From DATCHW01 sp036508135 (GTDB lineage Bacteria; Bacteroidota; Ignavibacteria; Tepidaquicellales; Tepidaquicellaceae): a stretch of DNA of 26,082 nucleotides. Positions 14,834 through 21,339 of this stretch are shown piece after piece. The stretch lies in contig DATCHW010000163.1 in NCBI GenBank assembly GCA_036508135.1, forward strand, positions 1-26,082. Direction: 5' to 3'. The position numbers and the translations under genes were made by a program. Position 1 is the stretch's first letter. Each line of letters starts with the position of its first letter. Below the pieces are notes generated by a model. It saw nothing but the letters and a program-made list of their open reading frames with translations, was not told the origin of the DNA and made no database searches.

Positions 14834-15175
14834 ATGATGGATATTGAAGATATGAAAGAGTATCGAAAAGAGTACAATTTGAAACTTGTTCAGGCTGATG
14901 ACTTCTTTAAGGAATTTGGAGAATTGGATGATAAAACATATTCTGCTGGTGCAATTGATAAAAAACACAAAGAACTTATGGGATTAGCCATTTCAGTAGT
15001 GAGTCGTTGCAATGAGTGTATTTGTTATCACATAGAGGGTTGTCTAAATGCTGGATCAAATGTAGACGAGATTATGGAATCAATACAGATTGGCGTTATT
15101 GGTGGTGGTTCCATCACTTACCCTAATGCGAGATTTGCTATAAAAGTGTTGGAAGAATTTACATCGAAAGAATAA
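14834..15175 (+). CDS. AhpD/carboxymuconolactone decarboxylase-family protein
   Basis: 113 residues with AGGAGGA at 14824-14830; two consecutive ATGs are possible starts and 14834 has the tighter spacing. The AhpD-type core is present: KELMGLAISVVSRCNECICYHIEGCLNAG with a CxxC pair and downstream histidine (CNECICYH), the redox centre of this family. GSNVDEIMESIQIGVIGGG is the conserved second part. Members act as thiol peroxidases or disulfide reductants, or as decarboxylases. CxxC plus His favours a redox role, so it may serve in oxidative defence. Terminator about 50 bases downstream. Confidence 0.9.
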   Translation: MMDIEDMKEYRKEYNLKLVQADDFFKEFGELDDKTYSAGAIDKKHKELMGLAISVVSRCNECICYHIEGCLNAGSNVDEIMESIQIGVIGGGSITYPNARFAIKVLEEFTSKE

Positions 15176-15222
15176 AATATTTTATTCAGATTATTCAGAT
15201 TATTCTTTTATTGTGCAACATC

Positions 15223-15252
15223 AAGAGCAAAAATTTCTGCTCTTTTTATTTT
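15223..15252 (+). terminator. Terminator after the AhpD-like gene
   Basis: AAGAGCA (15223-15229) / TGCTCTT (15238-15244) stem, eight-base loop, followed by TTTATTTTT. A small TTATTCAGA direct repeat lies just before it. Confidence 0.75.
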
Positions 15253-15519
15253 TAATATTAAATAGTGGCTATAACTCTGATGTATAAGAAAATGTATAAG
15301 ATCTTAATGTCATTACTTAACAGTATTGACACTGATAAAATGATAATATAAAATCAAGGGGTAAAATGGTTTCAAACCACATGTTCAAAACAACTGGGTG
15401 TGAAAAAAGTAGAGTTTTTATATAGTTATTTCATATTAATTCATCCATTTTGTTTAAATAATAAGTATAGTAGAAATCCTAAATGTGATATAATAATTAC
15501 ATAATGAGAGGTGAATAAA
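15253..15519 (+). promoter_or_regulatory. Intergenic stretch with two promoter-like signals
   Basis: TTGACA (15326-15331) and TAAAAT (15349-15354) are 17 bp apart. They could drive a 19-codon frame (MVSNHMFKTTGCEKSRVFI, from ATG 15366) preceded by AAGGGG, which is weak evidence for a gene. GGTTTCAAACC near 15370 is a short palindrome. Closer to the next gene, TGATATAAT (15486-15494) is an extended -10, followed by RBS GAGAGGTGA. Confidence 0.4.
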
Positions 15520-15891
15520 ATGGATGATGAAATAAAAGATATGTTAGTTAAATTATTAGAAGGACAAAACAGAGTCCAAAATGATATAACTGGAATAAAA
15601 ACGGAAATAATCGAAATGAAGACAGAAATAAAAAAGAACTCTATAGAGCTTGAGACTATAGGTAAAAATATAAATATAATTGTAGAAGTACAAACTGCAC
15701 ATAAAGAGCAGCATGACTTTTCATTCAAAAATACAGATGCACTAATTGATGAAAAAACAGACTTAATTGAAACAGCAGTAAAAAGCATTTCTAAAGATGT
15801 TAATGAGGTCAAAGAAGGCGTTGATGTTATGAAAGACGTAATAGGTAGGCATCAAATTGATATTGAAATATTAAAGCGTAGACCAGTTTAA
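15520..15891 (+). CDS. Small coiled-coil protein with conserved LKRRPV end
   Basis: 123 residues from ATG 15520 (RBS GAGAGGTGA; an earlier GTG lies within the RBS). Heptad patterns extend through most of the protein (ITGIKTEIIEMKTEIKKNSIELETIGKN, then VKSISKDVNEVKEGVDVMKDVIGRHQIDIEILKRRPV). No signal peptide or membrane segment is visible. It is the intact counterpart of the frameshifted gene at 8980-9257. Such short coiled-coil proteins recur on clostridial plasmids and in phage regions. I know of no established function. It has its own promoter and a strong terminator, so it is a single-gene unit. Confidence 0.8.
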   Translation: MDDEIKDMLVKLLEGQNRVQNDITGIKTEIIEMKTEIKKNSIELETIGKNINIIVEVQTAHKEQHDFSFKNTDALIDEKTDLIETAVKSISKDVNEVKEGVDVMKDVIGRHQIDIEILKRRPV

Positions 15892-15898
15892 AAATAGG

Positions 15899-15941
15899 CA
15901 AAAACAAGTGTATATCCAACATGGATATGCACTTGTTTTTG
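15899..15941 (+). terminator. Strong intrinsic terminator
   Basis: 20-bp stem CAAAAACAAGTGTATATCCA (15899-15918) with 15922-15941, three-base loop, one G-T pair, T-run in the right arm. Confidence 0.88.
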
Positions 15942-16280
15942 TATAACATTAATGGCCATTTTATCTTCATCTAATGAGCTATATTTACAAACATTTAAAG
16001 TTGGACATGAGACAGATAGATAGTATTAGTATACATAAAGAATTGATGAGATAAAAGTGTATCAATGTATCAACAAATTATAGTTATTTGAGAATTACAT
16101 ATTAAAAAGATATTAGACTAGATAAACTTACATAATAGGCTGTAAAAGTGTTTCATGTGTTTTAGTATGTTTTATGATACAATTTGTTGTTATATTTTAT
16201 ATCATTTTATATTATAGAGAAATCAAAAAAAGAGGCTTAAATAAATAAAATTAAAAATTCGAATTTATTGACAATACCAT

Positions 16281-16324
16281 GGTTGTTAAGCATTTAGTTA
16301 AATTTAAGTAAATGCTTAACAACC
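16281..16324. repeat. 44-bp near-perfect palindrome
   Basis: Arms GGTTGTTAAGCATTTA (16281-16296) and TAAATGCTTAACAACC (16309-16324) enclose G-TTAAATTTAA-G, whose inner ten bases are also palindromic, so the only mismatch is G opposite G. No T run follows. It lies eight bases after TTGACA (16268-16273). Likely a protein-binding or recombination site. Confidence 0.7.
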
Positions 16325-16578
16325 TTGAAAGCCCTTATAACGTATTAACTTATGAGTTTTTAAAATAGGCAAGTCTTGTTTTGTTATTTTGTATTTTTTT
16401 ATGTATATCTGCTAGATGGATTAACATCAATAGCCTCAACTACTACAGTTAGTGATTTAACTATTCTTATATAGTAAATAAATAATAATTTATACAGAAG
16501 CTTTATAATGAATTGTTATTAACTATATTTTTTTAATATAAATGGGCTGTAAGCAAGTAGCTAAAGGTTTAAACTGAA

Positions 16579-16617
16579 AATAACCAAACAAGATTAATTA
16601 TATCTTGTTTGGTTATT
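16579..16617. terminator. 16-bp hairpin, possible terminator
   Basis: AATAACCAAACAAGAT (16579-16594) with its perfect complement (16602-16617) and a seven-base loop. The flanks lack a strong T run, so termination is uncertain. Confidence 0.45.
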
Positions 16618-17177
16618 GGTCATGAATTTTATATTATTACAAGTTATCTTTAAAGAATGATACCCATATAAATACAGGGTAAACATTCATATTTTTCTAT
16701 TTTGATACAGTAACTCTTAGATATAATAGATTCAATATTTTAAAGGTAAATGTAAACATAAAATTCACCGCCTTTACTTATATGTAATTTCAAATAACAT
16801 ATATTTATGTTAGTGATTATACCTTATTATTTTTAAAAATGATACAATTTTATTAAAAATAAATTAATGTTAGGATGTTGATGTTATAAGGCCTCAAGGG
16901 TACTTTTGTATTATTATATTCTTATTAAAAATTGGAAGTAAATCATATATATGATGTGAAATTTTATCGATATAAGATGTTTTACAATTACTGTGGATAT
17001 AGTATATTTAAAAATTATAAAAAAGTTATTTTACAAAAGATTTTATATCTATTTATTCAATATAATGTACAACTTTTATATTTTGTTTTTATGAAAATAG
17101 ATTAAGGGGCTAACGTAGTATTTTAAAGTTAGACATAATAGTTAAAAGGTCTATCTTTTGAAATAGGGAGCTTAAAT

Positions 17178-17777
17178 ATGATGAAAGAAAATGAAGAAAA
17201 AGTAAAATATCTTACTCAGGTGGAAATGAAAAAGGTTTTCAGATTTATAGAAAAAGATAATAGCATACACTCATTGAGAAACCTGGCAATTTTTAGAGTC
17301 GCATATAGATGCACTTTAAGAGCCTCTGAGGTTGGTTTAATACATTTAGAGGATTACAACAAGACTAGAGGTGAAATGTATTGCCACAGGCTTAAAGGGA
17401 GCAATAATAACACCATAAGATTAGATTTAGAGACTAAAAAAATTTTAAATAAATATATTAGGCAAAATGAGATTAGTAATAATTAGGAAGTTTTGTTTTT
17501 AAGCCAGGAGAAAAAACCAATATCTCGCAAGACTTTAGATGTCTTAATGAAGAAATATTGTCATCTAGCCAAAATAAGTGATATAGAAAAGCACCATTTT
17601 CATACTTTAAAACATACTGCTGCGGTGCATTTAGCAGAATCTGAAATTGATATAAAAGAATTGCAATACTACTTGGGCCATAAATCGGTGACAAACACAT
17701 TAATATACTTCCAGTTCACTACAAAGCAGCAAGAAACTATGTATGCTAAACTTCAAAAGAATAATCAGATGGTTTAA
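17178..17777 (+). pseudogene. Tyrosine recombinase interrupted by an in-frame TAG
   Basis: The frame from ATG 17178 (GGGAG at about 17166-17170) would encode 199 residues with one amber codon at codon 103 (17484-17486). Upstream part: FRVAYRCTLRASEVGLIHLEDY carries catalytic R48, and HRLKGSNNN the lysine K73. Downstream part: FHTLKHTAAVHL supplies H142, with Lys at the second-Arg position; YYLGHKSVTNT gives H168 and IYFQ the nucleophile Y177. Both halves are otherwise clean, so a recent point mutation in the inter-motif loop (EISNN-stop-EVLFLSQ) is likely. Neither half alone can be active. Whether Lys in place of Arg is natural for this subfamily or a second defect is not certain. Confidence 0.85.
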
Positions 17778-17911
17778 ATATTGATAAGCTCTAATCATTG
17801 GATAATATAAGATCCATTGAGTAGGGCTTTAAAAAATTGAGTATTTATAATACATTCAATGTAACAAGTATTGTGTTATATTCAGAATATCAATATACCC
17901 TTAAAGCAAAT

Positions 17912-17951
17912 GCCCCCCATATCATTAGATATGGGGGGCTTGCGACGATAT
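17912..17951 (-). terminator. GC-rich hairpin downstream of the anti-sigma gene
   Basis: GCCCCCCATATC (17912-17923), loop ATTA, GATATGGGGGGC (17928-17939), then TTGCGACGATAT (17940-17951). A near copy with the same layout is at 19989-20030. Likely ends the sigma/anti-sigma operon and, by symmetry, the recombinase transcript. Confidence 0.7.
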
Positions 17952-18005
17952 TACGACATAACTAATGATAAAATCATGTTAATCTAAACTGATATCTGTG
18001 ATTGT

Positions 18006-19088
18006 TCAATTTCCTGCAGCTTCTTTTTTCAGGACATAATAACTTGGATCTTTATGAAAATAAGTTACATCTCCATTTTTCAATTCAAAGAACATATATT
18101 TCAAACCATTTATTTCCTTAATATTATATTTGCATGAAATATTACTAATTATAATATACTTTTTAGTCCATAAAAACACTGCACTTGGATTATCCATGTC
18201 ATTGCCAGACTTTACTTTAACCTGCCCACCTTCTAGGAACTCCATTTCATTTAGAGGCATTTTACCCTTGAATAATTGTTTATCAGGATTGAACTTTTCG
18301 GGGCTACTAACGATATCAACTGTTGTCCATTTACCTATAACAGCAGAATCATTTACAAAACTCAAATTAATGTCATCTACTACTTTATTTTTCTCAAGTA
18401 ATGTTACTGGTACTGTAATTATCGCAACTATAAAAATTAGAGCAGTGAAAGCCACAATAAAAAGTTTTTTATTTGTTATGTGCTCAGTACCAACAATATC
18501 ATCCTTTGGCAACCTAAACCTTGAATATATCCTTAAAGTTAAGCTAAATATTATATTGTATATAATTTCTAAAACAAAAATATCAAAAATTTTGCCAGTT
18601 TCATTAAAATACCATCTAAAAATGATAAAAGACAAAATACTTATTAAAATTGATAAAATTAAAGTCCAATTCCCCAAAGATTTAAATCGTTTCCTCAAGG
18701 AAGACTTCCTGAGGCAGATTGGAATACTAAACAAAATCGCTATTATGAAAACGATGATGGAAATCGAAGCGAAAAATGCTAAGAACATAAACGTTTTTGC
18801 ATTCAGAGCCCCTATTATAATTCCTAGGATTAAGGCTATTGATACTGAGATTAATATTTTTTCATAAATATTTTTTCTGACTCTTTTTATAAGTTTACTA
18901 GGAATCTTTTCTATTTCATTAAATTCTGGCTCCTTATCATAAGTTATAACATCATCTTGAAGTTTACTTAGAGTTTCATTGCAATCCGAACAACTTTTAA
19001 TATGATCTTCTATAAGTTTATTACTTGACTCGCTTGTAAGTTTTTCAATATAAATAGGCAACAAATCTTTTATTACATCACAATCCAT
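18006..19088 (-). CDS. Zinc-finger (zf-HC2) membrane anti-sigma factor
   Basis: 360 residues. The N-terminus MDCDVIKDLLPIYIEKLTSESSNKLIEDHIKSCSDC contains the H29-x3-C33-x2-C36 zinc-binding anti-sigma motif. About five membrane segments follow (roughly 78-95, 100-125, 141-160, 169-188 and 208-231), then a C-terminal domain (232-360) that should be outside the membrane, ending in YYVLKKEAAGN. Known for the class: the N-terminal domain holds the ECF sigma factor inactive until an envelope signal releases it. The ATG directly follows the sigma stop codon (TAA-ATG) and its RBS GAGGAGGA is inside the end of the sigma gene. Coupled translation therefore keeps the two in ratio. The signal sensed is unknown. 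Confidence 0.88.
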   Translation of the reverse strand: MDCDVIKDLLPIYIEKLTSESSNKLIEDHIKSCSDCNETLSKLQDDVITYDKEPEFNEIEKIPSKLIKRVRKNIYEKILISVSIALILGIIIGALNAKTFMFLAFFASISIIVFIIAILFSIPICLRKSSLRKRFKSLGNWTLILSILISILSFIIFRWYFNETGKIFDIFVLEIIYNIIFSLTLRIYSRFRLPKDDIVGTEHITNKKLFIVAFTALIFIVAIITVPVTLLEKNKVVDDINLSFVNDSAVIGKWTTVDIVSSPEKFNPDKQLFKGKMPLNEMEFLEGGQVKVKSGNDMDNPSAVFLWTKKYIIISNISCKYNIKEINGLKYMFFELKNGDVTYFHKDPSYYVLKKEAAGN

Positions 19089-19589
19089 TTATAAATCCTC
19101 CTCACTATTTATTAATAAGTTTTTCAATTTAAGCTTTGCCCGATAAAAGTTAGTTCTTGCCCAACCTTCACTTTGCTTAAATTCAGCTCCAATCTCCCTA
19201 AAACTAAGATCACCAAATGACCGTAAAAAAATTATCTCCCTGTCTTGATCCTTTAGTTCATATATAGCATTAATTAGGTTAATACTTTTTTCCTTACCTT
19301 CAATGATTTCTTCAGGTGTATTAGAATATATTAAATCTTTTGTTTCATTCGTAGAAATTAACTTTTCCTTCATTTCTTTAGATATGTGTTTTAAATAAAC
19401 ATTTTTACTGATTTGGTATAACCAGGTTGAAACTTTTGAGTCACCCTTAAATCTAAAAATAGACTTTAAAGCCTGGTAGTAGGTTTCTTGAAGTAATTCT
19501 TCAGCTAAATATTTATCTCCACTTATGTAAAGTAAATATTTATATAATTGCTTTGAGTATAAACAATAAAGTTGTTCAAAATCATCCAC
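19089..19589 (-). CDS. ECF-type RNA polymerase sigma factor
   Basis: 166 residues from GTG 19589. A TTG six codons upstream would place the RBS AAAGGAGG inside the gene, so it is rejected. Region 2 is seen as YLLYISGDKYLAEELLQETYYQALKSIFRFKGDSKVSTWLYQISKNVYL, and region 4 as ELKDQDREIIFLRSFGDLSFREIGAEFKQSEGWARTNFYRAKLKLKNLL. There is no region 3 or 1.1, which is typical of ECF factors. It is co-transcribed with the anti-sigma gene. Upstream is a TGTAAC-N16-GTACTA signature of ECF promoters, so autoregulation is likely. The neighbouring small membrane and secreted proteins are plausible members of its regulon. Confidence 0.92.
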   Translation of the reverse strand: MDDFEQLYCLYSKQLYKYLLYISGDKYLAEELLQETYYQALKSIFRFKGDSKVSTWLYQISKNVYLKHISKEMKEKLISTNETKDLIYSNTPEEIIEGKEKSINLINAIYELKDQDREIIFLRSFGDLSFREIGAEFKQSEGWARTNFYRAKLKLKNLLINSEEDL

Positions 19590-19609
19590 CCAATAACCTC
19601 CTTTCAATA

Positions 19610-19639
19610 ATTAGTACAAATGAACTTGTTTTCGTTACA
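19610..19639 (-). promoter_or_regulatory. Candidate ECF-type autoregulated promoter
   Basis: On the minus strand TGTAAC (19639-19634), a 16-bp spacer and GTACTA (19617-19612), about 23 bases before the sigma start. The GTAAC -35 core is typical of ECF sigma factors. Confidence 0.55.
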
Positions 19640-19751
19640 ATATTTTTATGTAAAGATTTAATTTACTTATATTTTGTTATGACAAAAGGAAAGCAGAAAA
19701 GTCTATACTAAATTAAAAGTACAGACTTAGTTAATTCTCATAAAACCATAT

Positions 19752-19784
19752 CGTAAATATTTACCCAATTATACTATTTCCACC
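19752..19784 (-). promoter_or_regulatory. Recurring sigma-cluster motif, copy 1
   Basis: Plus-strand CGTAAATATTTACCCAATT then ATACTATTTCCACC; minus-strand reading contains ATAGTATAATT with a TATAAT -10. About 165 bases upstream of the sigma gene with no gene directly after it. Confidence 0.55.
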
Positions 19785-19932
19785 TTCTATTTTATCTAAT
19801 AAATTAAAGTAGTTCTGTTAATATTGCGATATAACCATTTTATATATTAGGGGATGGAAAAATAAAATGTCATGGAAACAAAGTTTTACAGTATTTTCTA
19901 TATATGAACATCTAGCCTATAGACTCAAAGTG

Positions 19933-19962
19933 AAAGTAACACAATTGATATTGTGTTACTTT
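19933..19962 (-). terminator. Hairpin, probable terminator
   Basis: AAAGTAACACAAT (19933-19945), loop TGAT, ATTGTGTTACTTT (19950-19962). The AAAGTGAAAGTWACACAA stretch is shared with the hairpin at 24185-24217. Confidence 0.6.
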
Positions 19963-19988
19963 TAGAAAATTAATACGTACTTAATAAA

Positions 19989-20030
19989 GTAAACCCATAT
20001 CTAATGATATGGGTTTACTTGCGAAGATAT
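19989..20030 (-). terminator. Hairpin plus TTGCGAAGATAT, terminator of the next minus-strand gene
   Basis: GTAAACCCATATC (19989-20001), loop TAAT, GATATGGGTTTAC (20006-20018), then TTGCGAAGATAT (20019-20030). Same architecture as 17912-17951, both just downstream of a minus-strand gene. Confidence 0.7.
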
Positions 20031-20039
20031 ATAAGAAAG

Positions 20040-20258
20040 TTATTTATCTATTTTAATTGCTTCAATCTTTTTACCTTCTAAAATGAGACTTTTCAACTCA
20101 TTCGTTACTGTATCGGGAACTCCAACTTGTTTAGCAATCTTATTTAAGGTTACATTTATTCTTGCAATGTCCTTTTGTATCCGACTAATAGTACTTACTA
20201 TGATCATTAATAATCCTACTCCTAGAAGTCCCCAAATAAAAATAACTGTGTTATTAAT
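20040..20258 (-). CDS. Small membrane protein with L7/L12-like C-terminal motif, non-ATG start
   Basis: No ATG, GTG or TTG starts this frame, yet it reads as a convincing 72-residue protein. Starting from ATT at 20258 it gives MNNTVIFIWGLLGVGLLMIIV (one membrane segment, about 5-22), then a helix SRIQKDIARINVTLNKIAKQVG, then VTNELKSLILEGKKIEAIKI. That last segment resembles the LIxEGKKIEAIK end of the ribosomal L7/L12 C-terminal fold found in small membrane proteins of Firmicutes. A strong RBS, GGAAGGAG, lies seven bases before this ATT (four before another ATT at 20261). Either it uses a rare ATT start or an ATG was lost by mutation. An internal ATG exists but would remove most of the membrane segment. 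The recurring motif is upstream and a hairpin downstream. Confidence 0.68.
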   Translation of the reverse strand: MNNTVIFIWGLLGVGLLMIIVSTISRIQKDIARINVTLNKIAKQVGVPDTVTNELKSLILEGKKIEAIKIDK

Positions 20259-20294
20259 AATAACACTCCTTCCGCTATATTCTACAAGTATGAC

Positions 20295-20327
20295 ATAAAA
20301 TATTTATTCAATTATACTACTATTGCC
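20295..20327 (-). promoter_or_regulatory. Recurring sigma-cluster motif, copy 2
   Basis: Plus-strand AAAATATTTATTCAATT then ATACTACTATTGCC. On the minus strand it carries TATAAT about 50 bases before the L7/L12-tail-like gene. Confidence 0.6.
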
Positions 20328-20384
20328 TTATCCAAGAGTCAGAATAATAATGATAAAACGAATGAAAAAATGTCAAAAGTGCGT

Positions 20385-20489
20385 GTTATATCAACTTAAA
20401 GTTCGTTTATTTTATATAGAGGTCATGGAAGCTAGTAATATAGCCAGAGTTCGCGTATCGGATAAAACACGAACTTTGCCTATATTAAC
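20385..20489. repeat. Imperfect inverted repeat of about 105 bp
   Basis: GTTATATCAACTTAAAGTTCGT (20385-20406, core AAAGTTCGT) faces ACGAACTTTGCCTATATTAAC (20469-20489). A third AGTTCG lies at 20448-20453. Could be a miniature element or an operator array; too degenerate to say. Confidence 0.4.
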
Positions 20490-20525
20490 TTAATTAATTC
20501 TCTTCTTTATATTCTAATTTATTTA

Positions 20526-20969
20526 TTACCTGTCTATTTTTTTATAAAAACTTGTAATAATTGAATATCCAAGTATCAATGGAAAAATCGATATAAAGTT
20601 TTGATTAGAAGTTGTAGTTAATAAAATACGAATAGGATATGCTAATATAGCTTGTACGAATTCACTACCAAAGTATATGAAAACATAAAGTGAAAAATAT
20701 AATGAGGGAATCCCCATTAATAAGAGTTTAGGTATATTTATTACCCATGTTCCTTCTTTTTTTATTTCGGTAATTAAATGTTCTAAACCCAGCATTAAGC
20801 CTATTCCTCCGTAAAAAATAATTGCTAAAATATTTTGAATATACGGATTACTATTAAAGGTTTCCTGGGCATTTTTTTCAATGACATCAAAAACATGCTG
20901 TCCAGTAAATACAATAAAAAGTATTATTAGAATGATAAAAAAATATTTTAACCAAGATTTATTTTTCAT
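20526..20969 (-). CDS. Hypothetical integral membrane protein
   Basis: 147 residues from ATG 20969 with GGAGGAA before it. About four membrane segments: WLKYFFIILIILFIVFTGQHVF near the N-terminus, ILAIIFYGGIGLMLGLEHLI, LLLMGIPSLYFSLYVFIYFG and ISIFPLILGYSIITSF, with a short basic tail KKIDR. No family recognised and no catalytic motif. It carries the recurring motif about 50 bases upstream, like its neighbours in this minus-strand cluster, which suggests joint regulation with the sigma-factor region. A role in envelope function is only a guess from that context. Confidence 0.75.
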   Translation of the reverse strand: MKNKSWLKYFFIILIILFIVFTGQHVFDVIEKNAQETFNSNPYIQNILAIIFYGGIGLMLGLEHLITEIKKEGTWVINIPKLLLMGIPSLYFSLYVFIYFGSEFVQAILAYPIRILLTTTSNQNFISIFPLILGYSIITSFYKKIDR

Positions 20970-21017
20970 AATATTCCTCCATGTTTTAAAGTTAATTATT
21001 TCTATTTATGAGTAAAA

Positions 21018-21050
21018 CATAAATATTTAGTTAATTATACTATTTTTACC
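21018..21050 (-). promoter_or_regulatory. Recurring sigma-cluster motif, copy 3
   Basis: Plus-strand AAATATTTAGTTAATT then ATACTATTTTTACC, minus-strand TATAAT. About 50 bases upstream of the gene at 20526-20969. Sequence farther upstream (TATAACAAAATATATTTT on the minus strand) also matches that before copy 4. Confidence 0.65.
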
Positions 21051-21102
21051 ATGTATTATGTATATAAAAATAAAATATATTTTGTTATGTTATAAAAAGC
21101 AT

Positions 21103-21134
21103 AAATGACGTGAAAGCAGACTTCCACGTCATTT
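21103..21134 (-). terminator. Terminator hairpin
   Basis: AAATGACGTG (21103-21112) / CACGTCATTT (21125-21134), stem extended inside with one mismatch, and minus-strand T-rich tail (ATGCTTTTTAT). Ends the transcript of the genes at 21142-21515. Confidence 0.75.
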
Positions 21135-21141
21135 GTTTAGA

Positions 21142-21339
21142 TTATAGGGGTATAGATAGTAACGGAACAAAAACGGCTATAAGCGTGTAAAAAAATGTAT
21201 TTTTAAATTTAAATACCCTTTTATCATCAATCTTTAAAAAAAGAAAAAAGACATCGCTGCCTTTTGGTTTGTTGAACAATATATGAAGAATATGTCTCAA
21301 CTTTATACTTAATTTACCAGGGTAATGCTCATTTTCCAC
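21142..21339 (-). CDS. Uncertain small ORF ending inside an inverted repeat
   Basis: 65 codons from a GTG at 21339 with no RBS, starting just after the stop of the 21345-21515 gene. It reads ENEHYPGKLSIKLRHILHILFNKPKGSD and a C-terminal hydrophobic stretch FFYTLIAVFVPLLSIPL. The last 15 or so codons lie in the left arm of the long inverted repeat, so the end of this frame may be determined by that element. It could be a truncated membrane protein. Family not recognised. Confidence 0.3.
   Translation of the reverse strand: MENEHYPGKLSIKLRHILHILFNKPKGSDVFFLFLKIDDKRVFKFKNTFFYTLIAVFVPLLSIPL

Larger units (their letters stand above)
15942..17163. other. 1.2 kb with no recognisable gene
   Basis: Very AT-rich with stops in all frames. 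Contents: -10-like GATACAAT motifs near 16178 and 16840, TTGACA at 16268-16273, a 44-bp near-palindrome at 16281-16324, a motif TATAACGTATTAACTT (16336-16351) shared with the recombinase promoter at 8141-8156, and a 16-bp hairpin at 16579-16617. It may be decayed mobile-element DNA, a recombination region, or contain untranslated RNA. Confidence 0.5.
19640..20039 (-). other. Gene-free segment with motif copy and hairpins
   Basis: No gene. Holds one copy of the recurring motif (19752-19784). About 25 bases downstream on the minus strand is a hairpin AAGTCT-G-TACT / AGTA-T-AGACTT (about 19698-19729) followed by a T-rich stretch. A transcript from the motif would therefore end after well under 100 nt, giving a small RNA or leftover of a deleted gene. 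ATGTCATGGAAAC at about 19867-19879 resembles half of the hairpins at 21103 and 22664. Confidence 0.45.

Noticed and set aside
7526..17777. Programmed amber read-through or a 22nd amino acid as explanation of two internal TAG codons
   Set aside because: TAG is used as a normal stop by parA here, other genes show random decay (TAA, TGA, frameshifts), and no suppressor tRNA or special element is visible. Point mutations explain it better.
18130..18867. 245-codon plus-strand reading frame
   Set aside because: Lies antisense to the anti-sigma gene, which has a clear zinc-finger motif, RBS and operon partner. The plus-strand product has no recognisable pattern or RBS.
21142..21339. Firm annotation of the 65-codon frame as a functional gene
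   Set aside because: No RBS, GTG start, and its end lies in an inverted-repeat arm. Listed only with low confidence.
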